A stretch of 64,000 nucleotides of DNA from Caulifigura coniformis (GCF_007745175.1 NZ_CP036271.1:1211634-1275633), one strand, 5' to 3'. Positions 23,691-32,630 are shown, numbered from the stretch's first letter. Program-made: numbers and translations. Notes: generated from the letters alone by a model not told the origin.

Positions 23691-26294
23691 ACCGCATCCA
23701 GTCATTCCAGCGTTGCGAAGAACTATTTCACTGCGAAGGCAGCGGACTACTTCATCGATGGACAGGAACAGGAGCTGGCCGGCATCTGGCAGGGAAAGGG
23801 AGCGGCTTTGCTGGGCCTCTCTGGCACGATCAGTCAAAAGGATTGGCACGCTCTCTGTGACAATATCAATCCGCAGACGGGCAAGACGCTGACGGCACGC
23901 CAGAAGCAGGAACGCCGTGTTGGATATGACTTCACCTTCAGCGTCCCCAAAAGTGTGAGCGTCGTCTATGGCCTCACCGGCGATGAACGTCTTCTCGACG
24001 CGTTTCGCGCATCAGTCCGCGAGACGATGGAAGAGATAGAGGCCGAGGTCGAAACTCGCGTTCGCAAAAGCGGTAAGGACGAGAATCGTGTGACGGGCAA
24101 CGCGATCTGGGGCGAGCACACGCATTTCACCTCGCGACCGGTTGACGGAGTTCCCGATCCCCATCTCCACAGCCACTGCTTTGTGCTGAATGCGTCGTAT
24201 GACGACCAGGAAAAACGCTGGAAAGCGATTCAGATAGGCGATCAGAAGGCTGACGCGCCGTACTTCGAGGCAAGATTTCTGGCCCGACTCGGACAGAAGC
24301 TCCGCAGTCTCGGGCTCGACACGGAACGAACCGCCAAAGGGTGGGAGCTACAGGGCTTTTCATTGGCGACCGTTAAGAAGTTCTCCCGTCGAACCGAAGA
24401 GATTGAGTCACTCGCCAAAGCAAAGGGGATCGAAGATCCCGATGTGAAAGGCGAGCTTGGAGCGAAGACACGCAGTCGTAAGGCGAAGAATCTGACTCTC
24501 GATCAGCTGCGAAGCGACTGGGCGTCGCGACTCACAAGCGGCGAGCGTGATTCCATCTCGATGCTTGTGAAGACGATTGGCGGGGCAGCGATCAGCGAAG
24601 ATCGTGGTGCCGCGCGCGATGTCGTTGTGAACGCTGCCGACCATCTGTTCGAAAGAAAATCGACGGTCTCAGAGCGGACGCTCCTTGCGGAAGCGTGGAA
24701 GCGGTCGGCCGGAAAGGCGTCGATCGAGGCAGTCGAGGATCAGTACCGACGGCAGGGTTTCCTCTCCGCGACATGTGACAAGAAGACGATGGTCACGACC
24801 CGGGAAGTGCTCGCCCAGGAGCAGGCGATGCTCACATTTGCACGGGATGGCCGAGGAGCCTGCAGATCGCTTGGCCGCGAGCCGTACGAGTTCCGTCACC
24901 CGGATCTGTCGGCCGGTCAGCGAAACGCCGTTGAACATGTGCTCCGGTCGCGCGATCGCGTGATGCTGATTCGAGGAGCGGCCGGCGTCGGCAAGACAAC
25001 GATGATGCAGGAAGCGAGGGACGCGCTCGAATTAAGCGGCCATCGCGTATTCGCCTTTGCGCCGCCAGCGAAGGCGAGTCGTGGTGTGTTGCGAGAGAAG
25101 GGATTCGAGAATGCCGACACCGTCGCGAAGCTTTTGGCGGACGAAAAGCTGCAGGAGCAAGTCCGTGGGCAGGTGATCTGGATCGATGAGGCCGGGCTAG
25201 TCGGCACTCGGACAATGGTCAGAATCTTCCAACTGGCCGAGCAACTGAATGCTCGCCTGATTCTGTCAGGCGATCGCTTCCAGCATGGCAGTGTGGAAGC
25301 CGGATCACCCCTTCGCCTCTTGGAAACTGAGGCCGGATTGGTACCGGCAACGATCACTGAGATCCAGCGACAGAAGCATGAAGAGTACATGCGTGCGATC
25401 GAGGCGTTGAGCGAAGGCCGCTCCGCAGACGGCTTCAAAGCGCTGAATGATCTCGGATGGATCAGGGAGGTTCCGACCGACGAGCGGTATCGGAAGCTCG
25501 CTGCGGAGTACCTGGCTACTGTTGCTGGTGGTGAAACCGCCCTCGTTGTTTCGCCGACGCACCGAGAGGGTGACAAAGTCACTCGCGAGATCCGGGAAGG
25601 CCTGAAAACATCCGGCCAACTCGGTGAGGAGCACGAGCTTCCCATTCTGGTCTGTGCCAATCTGACAGAAGCGGAGCGGAGAGATTCCGCCAACTACGTG
25701 TCGACCGACGTTTTGCTCTTTCATCAAAACGCGAAGGGGTTTCGCAAAGGCCAGCAAGTGCTCTTCGACGCGGAGCACCTGCCGATGGCCGAGGCCGCAC
25801 GATTTCAGGTGTATCGTCAGCGGGTTCTGAAGGTCGCGGTAGGCGAGACCCTTCGGATCACGAAGAACGGGAAGTCTCTGGAAGGAAAGAACATCAATAA
25901 CGGCGATCTCGTGAAGGTTCGCAGCTTCAATGATGCCGGTGACCTGGTGACGGACAAAGGGACGATTTCTAAGAGTTGGCAGCATGTTGCTTACGGCTAC
26001 TGCCTTACCTCGATGGCTTCGCAAGGAACCGACGTTCATCGCGTATTCGTCGCGCAAGGATGGGATTCGATCGCCGCCAGCTCGCGTGAGCAGTTCTATG
26101 TCTCAGCGTCGCGGGGCATCCGGTCGGCAGTCTTCTACACCGACAACAAGTCCGAACTGATGGAGGCGGTCAAGAAAACCGATGTGCGACTCAGTGCGAC
26201 CGAACTTCTTCTGAAGGGACAGGGACGTCCACCGGTACCAAGCCCGAGTCGGACCGAAGGACGTCAACGCGAAGCGGAGAGGGCATATGGCTGA
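23679..26294 (+). CDS. MobF-family conjugative relaxase-helicase (TrwC/TraI type)
   Basis: This 871-residue protein has an N-terminal relaxase domain: tyrosines in AKNYFTAKAADYF, FTFSVPKSVSVVYGL, and the metal-binding histidine triad in DPHLHSHCFVLN. A RecD-like helicase follows with Walker A IRGAAGVGKTTMM, Walker B VIWIDEAGLVG, and late motifs ILSGDRFQHGSVEAG and SMASQGTDVHRVFVAQG. It nicks oriT, stays bound to the 5' end and unwinds the strand for transfer. It is at the short end of the MobF range. Its last codons overlap the next gene (ATGGCTGA), so the two are coupled. No lesion is visible. Confidence 0.95.
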   Translation: MLRITASSHSSVAKNYFTAKAADYFIDGQEQELAGIWQGKGAALLGLSGTISQKDWHALCDNINPQTGKTLTARQKQERRVGYDFTFSVPKSVSVVYGLTGDERLLDAFRASVRETMEEIEAEVETRVRKSGKDENRVTGNAIWGEHTHFTSRPVDGVPDPHLHSHCFVLNASYDDQEKRWKAIQIGDQKADAPYFEARFLARLGQKLRSLGLDTERTAKGWELQGFSLATVKKFSRRTEEIESLAKAKGIEDPDVKGELGAKTRSRKAKNLTLDQLRSDWASRLTSGERDSISMLVKTIGGAAISEDRGAARDVVVNAADHLFERKSTVSERTLLAEAWKRSAGKASIEAVEDQYRRQGFLSATCDKKTMVTTREVLAQEQAMLTFARDGRGACRSLGREPYEFRHPDLSAGQRNAVEHVLRSRDRVMLIRGAAGVGKTTMMQEARDALELSGHRVFAFAPPAKASRGVLREKGFENADTVAKLLADEKLQEQVRGQVIWIDEAGLVGTRTMVRIFQLAEQLNARLILSGDRFQHGSVEAGSPLRLLETEAGLVPATITEIQRQKHEEYMRAIEALSEGRSADGFKALNDLGWIREVPTDERYRKLAAEYLATVAGGETALVVSPTHREGDKVTREIREGLKTSGQLGEEHELPILVCANLTEAERRDSANYVSTDVLLFHQNAKGFRKGQQVLFDAEHLPMAEAARFQVYRQRVLKVAVGETLRITKNGKSLEGKNINNGDLVKVRSFNDAGDLVTDKGTISKSWQHVAYGYCLTSMASQGTDVHRVFVAQGWDSIAASSREQFYVSASRGIRSAVFYTDNKSELMEAVKKTDVRLSATELLLKGQGRPPVPSPSRTEGRQREAERAYG

Positions 26295-26697
26295 GTCGAG
26301 CGTTCTTGAAAGACTGCTCTCGTCAGAGACGCGAGGCCCGGCCACACCGCCGAAGTCTGACGAGGTTGTTGACGACTATGTTGCCTTCGGCTGGCTCCGC
26401 GGCGTCAAGGAACGAGCGATCTCACTCGAACTGCGTCGCAGGAATGGTAATGTGACCGCGATTGGCTATGCGTGGCTACAGAAAGTCGAATGGAATCCAT
26501 CGACAGGTATTACCCTGTGGTTCGGCAACGAGAAGTTCACGATTCAAGGGCAAAACCTTAACGCTGAGGTGAGGGAGGACGTCCGACTATTCGACGGCCT
26601 GATACGGCACAAGGTGCCTTGGGTGCAGGAGTCTTCAACGAACAGTCAATTCGAAAGCGACGGGCGAAGCGTGCGAATCGAATCGATCACGCCCTGA
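26287..26697 (+). CDS. Hypothetical protein coupled to the relaxase
   Basis: This 136-residue protein starts inside the relaxase stop overlap. A disordered N-terminus precedes a strand-rich core (AISLELRRRNGNVTAIGYAWLQKVEWNP, ITLWFGNEKFTIQGQNLNAEV) that looks like a small beta-barrel, and IRHKVPWVQE follows. No family is recognised. The overlap with a relaxase gene suggests an accessory role in DNA processing; this is inference. About 230 non-coding bases follow before the toxin-antitoxin pair. Confidence 0.6.
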   Translation: MAESSVLERLLSSETRGPATPPKSDEVVDDYVAFGWLRGVKERAISLELRRRNGNVTAIGYAWLQKVEWNPSTGITLWFGNEKFTIQGQNLNAEVREDVRLFDGLIRHKVPWVQESSTNSQFESDGRSVRIESITP

Positions 26698-26925
26698 ATT
26701 CTACCGCCCTAACGCAACACTCGTGCTGCACTTGGTCGGGACGCACAGCGAACACGTTATTGGCAAGACGCGGCTGCTCCTGGTCGTCATTCCGTCGGGT
26801 TTCGCTCGCAAGCCAGGTGAGACGCTTCCGAACGTTCTTGAAATATGTCCCATTCCTCTGTTTTTGCTTGCGCTCCGCAGTCAACTGTGGCATTCTGTAC
26901 GTATGAATGGACGTATGGAGGGCGA

Positions 26926-27153
26926 ATGAATCGCAAGCTGACTATCTCGATTGATGAAGCGGTCTATGTCGGGTTACTGGCCACCGTTGGACGCGGACGG
27001 ATCGGGGCCTTTCTCGAAGGCCTGGCCCGTCCGCTCGTGGTGCCTGGACATCTCGACGCCGCTTATTCGGAAATGGCGGCGGATGCCGGCCGCGAGCAGG
27101 CGGCTGAAGAATGGACCGAAGCACTTCTCTCGGACTCGCATGCTGCGTGGTGA
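26926..27153 (+). CDS. Antitoxin of MazEF-like pair
   Basis: This 75-residue protein begins MNRKLTISIDEAVYVGLLATVGRGRIGAFLEGLARPLV, a ribbon-helix-helix-type DNA-binding start (short strand then two helices), and ends with an acidic helical tail that would block the toxin. A GGAGGGCGA ribosome site precedes the ATG. It overlaps the toxin gene by 14 bases, the usual antitoxin-first order, so translation is coupled and the pair is probably autoregulated. Confidence 0.8.
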   Translation: MNRKLTISIDEAVYVGLLATVGRGRIGAFLEGLARPLVVPGHLDAAYSEMAADAGREQAAEEWTEALLSDSHAAW

Positions 27154-27565
27154 GCTATGGTGGGTCGATTTCGGCCCGACCATCGGTAGTGAAATCCACA
27201 AGCGTCGCCCTGCAGTGATCGTGAGTAACGATGCTGCGAATCGCCATGCGAGCCGTGTGCAGGTGATTCCGATCACCAGCAATGTCGCCAAACTCTACCC
27301 GTGCGACGCCTCTCTCGCAGTCGAGGGCCGAGCCGCTCGGGCGATGGCGGATCAACTGATGACGGTCAGCAAGAATCGCCTGCGAGGAAGGATTGGAGCG
27401 GTGAGCAAGAGTGAGATGCGTGCCGTCGAGAGTGCCCTTCGGGTCCAGCTCGCACTGTTCTTTGACGCGCCCGCGGAAAATGGCCGTCCGGGGCCGAGAG
27501 CGACGGGCGGGCTAAAACCTGTTGCTCGATCAGTCCCCGTCCGGCCAAAGGAGATTTTACCCTAA
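27140..27565 (+). CDS. mazF: MazF/PemK-type mRNA interferase toxin
   Basis: This 141-residue protein opens MLRGELWWVDFGPTIGSEIHKRRPAVIVSNDAANRH, the conserved PemK/MazF start with the G-P-x-x-G-x-E-x-x-K-x-R-P-A-V motif. It continues VQVIPITSN and GRAARAMADQLMTVSKNRL. The family cleaves mRNA at short sequences. The C-terminus is about 25 residues longer than in typical MazF. It overlaps the upstream antitoxin and converges with the zinc-ribbon gene (9-base overlap of ends). Likely maintains the element in its host. Confidence 0.9.
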   Translation: MLRGELWWVDFGPTIGSEIHKRRPAVIVSNDAANRHASRVQVIPITSNVAKLYPCDASLAVEGRAARAMADQLMTVSKNRLRGRIGAVSKSEMRAVESALRVQLALFFDAPAENGRPGPRATGGLKPVARSVPVRPKEILP

Positions 27566-27814
27566 ATCCGAAGACTCTGCCGTTCCCGAACATTCATGAC
27601 GGTTTGCTCGGCATGTTGGGCAGAGGCCGCAGTAGTTCGCTTCGATGAGCCCACCCGCCGGAACGATGTCGAGCCAGCCCGCGGCAACGGCTTCCTCCAT
27701 GGAAGCGACGCCTTGTCCTGCATCGCATTCCTGGCAGGTTAGTGAGAAAACCGGCCTGTCCGGTGAAGGGATGTCTGAATTACTCGTCTCGCGGTGACTT
27801 CGACCATGGTCCAT
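27557..27814 (-). CDS. Small zinc-ribbon protein
   Basis: This 85-residue protein has two Cys pairs, LTCQECDAG and YCGLCPTCRANRHEC, enough for one treble-clef or ribbon zinc site. The middle reads AAGWLDIVPAGGLIEANYCG. An AAGGATG ribosome site lies near the ATG at 27814. Function is unknown; such proteins are frequent beside ArdC and relaxase genes on mobile elements. It is in the same direction as, and 61 bases downstream of, ardC, and may share its transcript. Confidence 0.65.
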   Translation of the reverse strand: MDHGRSHRETSNSDIPSPDRPVFSLTCQECDAGQGVASMEEAVAAGWLDIVPAGGLIEANYCGLCPTCRANRHECSGTAESSDLG

Positions 27815-27875
27815 TTAACACATCCTTTAAAGGCAGGAGATGACTTGAAGTGACTTGCTCGCCGCCGCTAGGCCC

Positions 27876-28775
27876 TCAGAGCGTTGGCGGCTGCTGTAAC
27901 CCGTGTAGAAACTCGACAGCTTTCGTCGCGAGTGACGCAGCGGTAAAGATCGCCCGTTTGTCGTCTTTCAGCACCTTCAGCCAGCATTCGAGATAGCTGG
28001 CGTGATCGTCTCGGACTTCCGGAGTGATGCCGAGATCTGCACAAAGAAAAGCCGATCCTAGTTCGGCAACCAGTTCTTCCGCGGCGTACCCGGCGTCGCC
28101 CCAGCGTTTGCGGCCGAGATTGCGATCCAGCCGAGAAGGATGCCGCGTCCAGTGTATCAGCTCATGGGCTAGTGTCGCCGCATGTGATTCCGCATCGCGA
28201 AACGTCGCGAAGTGCGGCAGCCGAATGTAGTCCTCCTCGATGGCGTAAAAGGCTCGATTGCCTCCATGACGAATGTCGGCCCCTGTTCCGCGAAAGAAGC
28301 TCTCCGCGTGTTCGATTCGCTCATGCGTCCGCGTCGCGAATGGAACGGTCGCAGTGAAATGAACCGGCAAACCCTCGATCTGGTCGGCATTAAACACGGT
28401 GTATTGCTTCAGAAATGGCTGGTCGGTCTCCACCTCATCGCCCGCCTCGTCCGTGCCCTTCTTTTTAAACGTGCTGGCATAGACGACCGGCGAGCCGCGT
28501 TCGCCCTTCTTGACGTGGGCCTTCAGTTCCCGTGCCTGCTGAAACGTCAGCCAGAATGGCGACGTGTAGCCGTTCAGTTCGGATGACATCCACAACGACA
28601 GAACGTTGACTCCTTGGTATCGCTCCCCATTGTGCCGCAAGGGTCGCGTGACGCTCCCGGCGGCATGTTTCACCTGCCACGGCTGAAACCAGGGCCGAAC
28701 GCCTTGCTGGAGCTGTTCAACGATCTGATTTGTGATGCGGGTATATACATCCTCGCGGAGTGTCGTCGCTTTCAT
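27876..28775 (-). CDS. ardC: ArdC-like antirestriction protein
   Basis: This 299-residue protein has the N-terminal ssDNA-binding domain (DVYTRITNQIVEQLQQGVRPWFQPW, GVNVLSLWMSSELNGYTSPFWLTFQQA, KKGERGSPVVY). The C-terminal zincin-like metallopeptidase domain contains LAHELIHWTRHPSRLDRN and the Glu helix AAEELVAELGSAFL. ArdC protects incoming plasmid DNA from restriction during conjugation, acting on the single strand. Length and domains are complete. A strong AAGGAAGG site precedes the ATG. An unusual structured region lies just upstream (28868-28980). Confidence 0.93.
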   Translation of the reverse strand: MKATTLREDVYTRITNQIVEQLQQGVRPWFQPWQVKHAAGSVTRPLRHNGERYQGVNVLSLWMSSELNGYTSPFWLTFQQARELKAHVKKGERGSPVVYASTFKKKGTDEAGDEVETDQPFLKQYTVFNADQIEGLPVHFTATVPFATRTHERIEHAESFFRGTGADIRHGGNRAFYAIEEDYIRLPHFATFRDAESHAATLAHELIHWTRHPSRLDRNLGRKRWGDAGYAAEELVAELGSAFLCADLGITPEVRDDHASYLECWLKVLKDDKRAIFTAASLATKAVEFLHGLQQPPTL

Positions 28776-28867
28776 GGTTCGCCTTCCTTCTCATGTTGAC
28801 TGTTCTTCACTTGGCAAAACGCCATGCGTTTGGGGCAAGGGAGGCGAAAGGCCCAAGAGCACGGGGA

Positions 28868-28980
28868 AGTTCAGTCAAGGCCGACCGGCGTGGAGGGCAC
28901 CGGTCTGCACGCAGCGGAGCGAAGGAAGACTGGGAGGAGGCCGATAAGCCGGTCGCGCGGGCCCCAGCCTTGACGGAACT
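28868..28980. ncRNA. Candidate structured RNA or DNA hairpin upstream of ardC
   Basis: AGTTCAGTCAAGGC (28868-28881) pairs with GCCTTGACGGAACT (28967-28980), 13 of 14 positions. Immediately inside, CGACCGGC (28882-28889) pairs perfectly with GCCGGTCG (28948-28955), leaving an 11-base bulge on one side and a 58-base apical region. A further perfect hairpin GACGCC-GACA-GGCGTC lies at 29010-29025. No protein frame explains it. Strand of transcription, if any, is unknown. Confidence 0.5.
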
Positions 28981-29068
28981 GGGGTGTCCCCACGTAACGA
29001 AAGCCCGGAGACGCCGACAGGCGTCACGACGTTTCTTGCCGTCAGCGGACGGTCGCGTCAGCCACTGA

Positions 29069-30223
29069 TTACGGCTTCGGTATTTCGGTTTGCTGTCCGA
29101 GTTTATCTGCGTCGCCCACCGCGGAAGGGCGGTCACTGGGGCGATTGCAGAGTGCCCGAATCTTTTCGATGTAGCCGTCCATGTAGTGATAGGTGAGGGG
29201 ATCCCAAGCCCCCACGGCCTCCGGAGGCGCGCGCCTGGCGGACCGCTTGCGCGTGACGCGGTGTGCTTGGCGGACCTGTCGGTCAAGCTCTCGCATCTCG
29301 TCCTCACTCATCAGTTCGAGTTCGGACTTGGGCTCAATGTCGACGACTCTGCCTTCCGGTAGCCGCCCACGCCGACGGTGTTGCGCTTCGCTGGCGGGTC
29401 CAGTCGGTGCCACCCCGGGGGGCCGCCATTCATAGTTCCCGTCGTCGGTGAGCTGAGCCCGTGCACCGGCATGACGGTACTTTGGAATCAGCCGCGTGAT
29501 CGGATCGGTCTGGTTCACAATCCGCAGATATCGGTCATTGAACGTGTCGTGCAGGAACCCGCAGAGGTTCTCGCTCATCACCAGCGGCTGGCCGAAGGTA
29601 ACGATTCCATGCACCGAGATTCCCTCCTCCTTCAGCGCCTTGAGTGTGAAGGCGGTTGCCAGTGCTCCTCCCAAACTGTGGCCCGTGATCCATACCGTTT
29701 TGCTGCGGGCGCCGAGTCCGATCGCCGCTTCCGCAGCGTCGTCGTAGATAACGTCGAGTGCTTTGGAAAAGCCTGAGTGGACATGCCCGCCGAACTGATC
29801 CTTCGCCAGTCCTTTAATGTCCGTCACGATGTCAGCAAGTCCCTTTGTGCCGCGGAACGAGATGACGACAGCGCGTTCATCGGCCGCGACAAATCCTTCG
29901 GACGATTCTTTGGACAGCGGCCGGACGACAACGTTCGTTCCCAGGACTGAGGCGTGGGCGACTTGATCAGGAGCCTCGTCGTAGGAGATGTTGGCGAGTG
30001 TGGCCAGGGTCAGGACGGTCTTCCACCGGATGCGGTCGCCCTGTGCGGGCGGCGTTGCCAGTTCATCGAACGAGGCAACGGCAGCCGGCAGCGGCTCCGG
30101 CACAACAGGCTTGGGCTTCGTTCCCTGGTCAGGCTTCGGAGCCGGCTTCTTGGCGGCAGGACAGCCCGCGAGCCAGACCGCACAGACCAAGGCGATGGCC
30201 AGAGATTTTCGGTTCGTTGACAT
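29069..30223 (-). CDS. Class 3 lipase lipoprotein
   Basis: This 384-residue protein begins MSTNRKSLAIALVCAVWLAGCPAAKK, a lipoprotein signal with lipobox LAGC, followed by a Pro/Lys linker. The alpha/beta-hydrolase core has AVVISFRGTKG (oxyanion region), ITGHSLGGALATAFTL (nucleophile Ser in GHSLGG) and a DPITRLIP block with the likely Asp. This is the Lipase_3 family, here anchored to an outer envelope membrane. The C-terminal third is basic and of unknown role. A secreted lipase is unusual cargo between ardC and toxin genes. Met at 30223 is preferred to the upstream frame start at 30241. Confidence 0.85.
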   Translation of the reverse strand: MSTNRKSLAIALVCAVWLAGCPAAKKPAPKPDQGTKPKPVVPEPLPAAVASFDELATPPAQGDRIRWKTVLTLATLANISYDEAPDQVAHASVLGTNVVVRPLSKESSEGFVAADERAVVISFRGTKGLADIVTDIKGLAKDQFGGHVHSGFSKALDVIYDDAAEAAIGLGARSKTVWITGHSLGGALATAFTLKALKEEGISVHGIVTFGQPLVMSENLCGFLHDTFNDRYLRIVNQTDPITRLIPKYRHAGARAQLTDDGNYEWRPPGVAPTGPASEAQHRRRGRLPEGRVVDIEPKSELELMSEDEMRELDRQVRQAHRVTRKRSARRAPPEAVGAWDPLTYHYMDGYIEKIRALCNRPSDRPSAVGDADKLGQQTEIPKP

Positions 30224-30275
30224 GTTCCTTCGTTCCTCCAAGTTGCGGAATTCGTCGGGGGGAGTTTTGCCCGAC

Positions 30276-30512
30276 TCAGTTCGACTCGCGGACTCCCAGC
30301 GCGATGCGAAGTTTCTCCGCCTGCTGTTCTTTCGACAGTGTCGAGCGGCGTTTCAGGAGGTCATTTGCATCGTTGATGGAGTCACGATCATCGAGATGCT
30401 CGTTGAGCCAGCGCTCGTGGCCGGCCCTGATGCGAGCTCCGCGGCCAACCAGTGCCGCCGGGTGCGAAACGACGCTCACGCAGATCACGATAAACTTGCG
30501 AACCGAAATCAT
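30276..30512 (-). CDS. Small secreted hypothetical protein
   Basis: This 78-residue protein starts MISVRKFIVICVSVVSHPAALVGRG after a GGGAGATCGCC ribosome site. The hydrophobic start could be a signal peptide. The mature part is charged and helical (HERWLNEHLDDRDSINDANDLLKRRSTLSKEQQAEKLRIALGV). It lies 52 bases upstream of the lipase gene on the same strand and may be its operon partner, for example a chaperone or immunity-like protein, but this is only positional. Confidence 0.55.
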   Translation of the reverse strand: MISVRKFIVICVSVVSHPAALVGRGARIRAGHERWLNEHLDDRDSINDANDLLKRRSTLSKEQQAEKLRIALGVRESN

Positions 30513-30672
30513 GGCGATCTCCCAACTACGATCCGAGGGGCGGCAGACATACCGCCTCATTTCAGGATCGCGAAAGTGGGGCGCCACGCAACGACAGATT
30601 GGCTCTCTCAAGCGTGCCTGAAGAAGTCACCGAAATGCACCAGCGCGCCCAGGCGCGCCTGGGCGCTTGATG

Positions 30673-31341
30673 TCACTCTCGGCCGTCCTCAAGCAGATCG
30701 CCCAGACGATAGAAGGTCTTGCCATTCGCCTGTCCGCCTTCGCGAAAGGCCGGCTCGATCTCGAGCTTCTTCACCTTTCGACGAATCGACTCGGCCGTCC
30801 GATTCAGACGGACGGCGACCTGCGCTCGTGATAGCCAGAGATCCTGTTCATCCGTGGTGACTTGGTTGTGTTGGTCGACATCCGCGATGCCGGTCAGTGG
30901 CGTCGCCAAGGCACCCGCCTCTTTTTCTACTGCCTCGCAGATCTTCGTCAGGTCAGCCAACGAGGTGCGGAACTTTGCCACTTGGGCTTGGGTATCTTTG
31001 CAACGGAGCCGCTTCTCCTCGTCCGTTTCCGCAGCAGTAAATGTGTTGGCGATCTGGACCAGCTGGGCGATACGCTCAATGAGTGTTGCGAATTCTTTGA
31101 GCGCCTTGCGTTCAGGCCTCGACGCGGATGCTTCCCAACCCGCGTTGAGCAGATTGTCCGCCATGACGGCCCGGGCCTCAGTGATCGGCAATGTCCTGAA
31201 TGCCGACTCCACCATTTCGGCACCGCCGGTTTTCCAGGACTCAACGACAGTTTCCTGGAAGACTGTTTCAAGCTGCGAACAGTCTTCGGCCAGCCGCTCG
31301 ACGGCGGCCCGCACGAGGCCTTGGCATGGACTATTTGGCAC
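30673..31341 (-). CDS. Hypothetical protein with C-terminal helix-turn-helix
   Basis: This 222-residue protein is all-helical for about 150 residues (coiled-coil-like: ALKEFATLIERIAQLVQIANTF, AQVAKFRTSLADLTKICEAVEKEAG). A short DNA-binding-like end follows: LWLSRAQVAVRLNRTAESIRRKVKKLEIEPAFREGG, with FYRLGDLLEDGRE as in excisionase/MerR-like HTH units. The GTG at 31341 directly follows an in-frame stop, so no longer start exists. Family not recognised; possibly a regulator or element-maintenance protein. Confidence 0.6.
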   Translation of the reverse strand: MPNSPCQGLVRAAVERLAEDCSQLETVFQETVVESWKTGGAEMVESAFRTLPITEARAVMADNLLNAGWEASASRPERKALKEFATLIERIAQLVQIANTFTAAETDEEKRLRCKDTQAQVAKFRTSLADLTKICEAVEKEAGALATPLTGIADVDQHNQVTTDEQDLWLSRAQVAVRLNRTAESIRRKVKKLEIEPAFREGGQANGKTFYRLGDLLEDGRE

Positions 31342-31413
31342 TTAGAGCACCCAATTGCGATCCGTGCAATCGATGTGAGGAGAGTTGGAACGTCGCCGCC
31401 GCTGCTAGCCGCC

Positions 31414-31857
31414 TTAGCCCGACACCAACTCGTAAAGCCGTTTGCCCTTCCGCATGGATCGCAAGTATTCGAGCTTCTCCGCGATTGACTGTTCGTAATC
31501 TTCGGACGGCTGATGCTTACTTCCTTGAACTATGCGCAAGCTCTGCCCGACAAGGAGTATTAACTCCTTGCCCTTTGGCCTCGTATCTTCATGTGTGGAG
31601 TACCACGCATTGAAGTCCACGAACGCTGCGAACGCAGAGCGAACAGTGAGACAGAACCTTAGGTTCTGTTCCTCGGCATCGATTCCCACTCGACGCGCCT
31701 GTTTCGCATCTACGACAAGCTGGCGCAGCACGTTGACAGCATTCGCGAGGCGCTCTTGCGGCGTCTCGCGAAGCAATGGTCGAGAGGAGGACTGAATTTG
31801 ATCAGTTGGTTTTGTCGGCGAAGTCATGGCTTTTGTGCTCTCGGAATCTGGCGTCAT
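31414..31857 (-). CDS. Hypothetical protein
   Basis: This 147-residue protein has a polar N-terminus and a helical body (ERLANAVNVLRQLVVDAKQARRVG, LRFCLTVRSAFAAFVDFNAWYS, KGKELILLVGQSLRIVQG). No motif or family is recognised. It lies in a run of three minus-strand genes (30673-32277) without clear functions. Start could be the ATG at 31857 or the next Met at 31827. Confidence 0.5.
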   Translation of the reverse strand: MTPDSESTKAMTSPTKPTDQIQSSSRPLLRETPQERLANAVNVLRQLVVDAKQARRVGIDAEEQNLRFCLTVRSAFAAFVDFNAWYSTHEDTRPKGKELILLVGQSLRIVQGSKHQPSEDYEQSIAEKLEYLRSMRKGKRLYELVSG

Positions 31858-31908
31858 GTCCGACGATCGAGATCTGCACAGTGCGGGAAGATACAGTACT
31901 TGTTTCGT

Positions 31909-32277
31909 TTAACTTTGACGGACTTCTCTTACTGCGTGACAGAGGTTTTCAACGTCTCTGAGAATCCGCTTCACTTCCACCAGGCCGACATCCGCATGCC
32001 AGGACTTCGCATCCTTCGTGCCGACACCGTCATAGCCAATCTCCTCCGCCCGGTGAGCTAGATCATAGAGCGTGGAACGAAATGGGCAGCTGTCCGGACG
32101 CGCGTCCGCGGCACAACGGCAATCGTGCGCTAGGTTTAAGAAGCATTCTGCATGAAATTGGATCGATTCTGGATGCGACGGGCGAACTTCCTTTCGGAGA
32201 TGGTAAGCCAACGCACTGACAGTCTCCCGAAGCGCAAAGGCAGTCCTGTCGATGGGATTCTTTTCCCAAGGATGCAT
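31909..32277 (-). CDS. Hypothetical protein
   Basis: This 122-residue protein is helical and Cys/His-containing (HAECFLNLAHDCRCAADARPDSCPFRSTLYDLAHRAEEIG). Its text FALRETVSALAYHLRKEVRPSHPESIQF is compatible with a small helical domain. No family is recognised. It lies 51 bases upstream of the previous gene on the same strand, so a shared transcript is likely. Confidence 0.5.
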   Translation of the reverse strand: MHPWEKNPIDRTAFALRETVSALAYHLRKEVRPSHPESIQFHAECFLNLAHDCRCAADARPDSCPFRSTLYDLAHRAEEIGYDGVGTKDAKSWHADVGLVEVKRILRDVENLCHAVREVRQS

Positions 32278-32630
32278 TGTTGAGTAGTTCCCCCGAACTC
32301 GGTCCTCAGACCTAAGATCTCAGATCTCTGGTGATTTGCGGTCACAGCGTGACAAGCCAGAGGGAAGGGGGTCTCGCGTGCGGTGCAGACGTTCGGCAAC
32401 AGCCCATTTGCCTTCATCCAAAATGAAAATGAATGTGAATCGGGAAATCATGTCGACTGACCACGGAGTGTCAAGCTCGAATCGATCGCCAGGCCCGCAC
32501 GTTGTTCGCCGGGCGGCCGTTTAACCGCAGCCGGAAGAAATTTGTCCTGACGTGGAGGCATTCAAAACTTGTTGACTTTGTGAGCGGTGTGAGGCACGGT
32601 GGCACGACAGACAGAGTGGGCAATCAGCAG
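32278..32630. other. Intergenic region, nothing recognised
   Basis: About 350 bases between divergent genes. An AGATCTCAGATCT-like palindrome occurs near 32311-32323 and could be an operator. Open frames here are shadows or upstream extensions of the gene at 32631. Confidence 0.4.

Noticed and set aside
24917..26057. Minus-strand frames of 258 and 250 residues
   Set aside because: Shadows of the relaxase helicase domain.
29988..30860. Plus-strand frame of 290 residues
   Set aside because: Shadow of the lipase and its upstream gene, with Arg/Ser-rich text.
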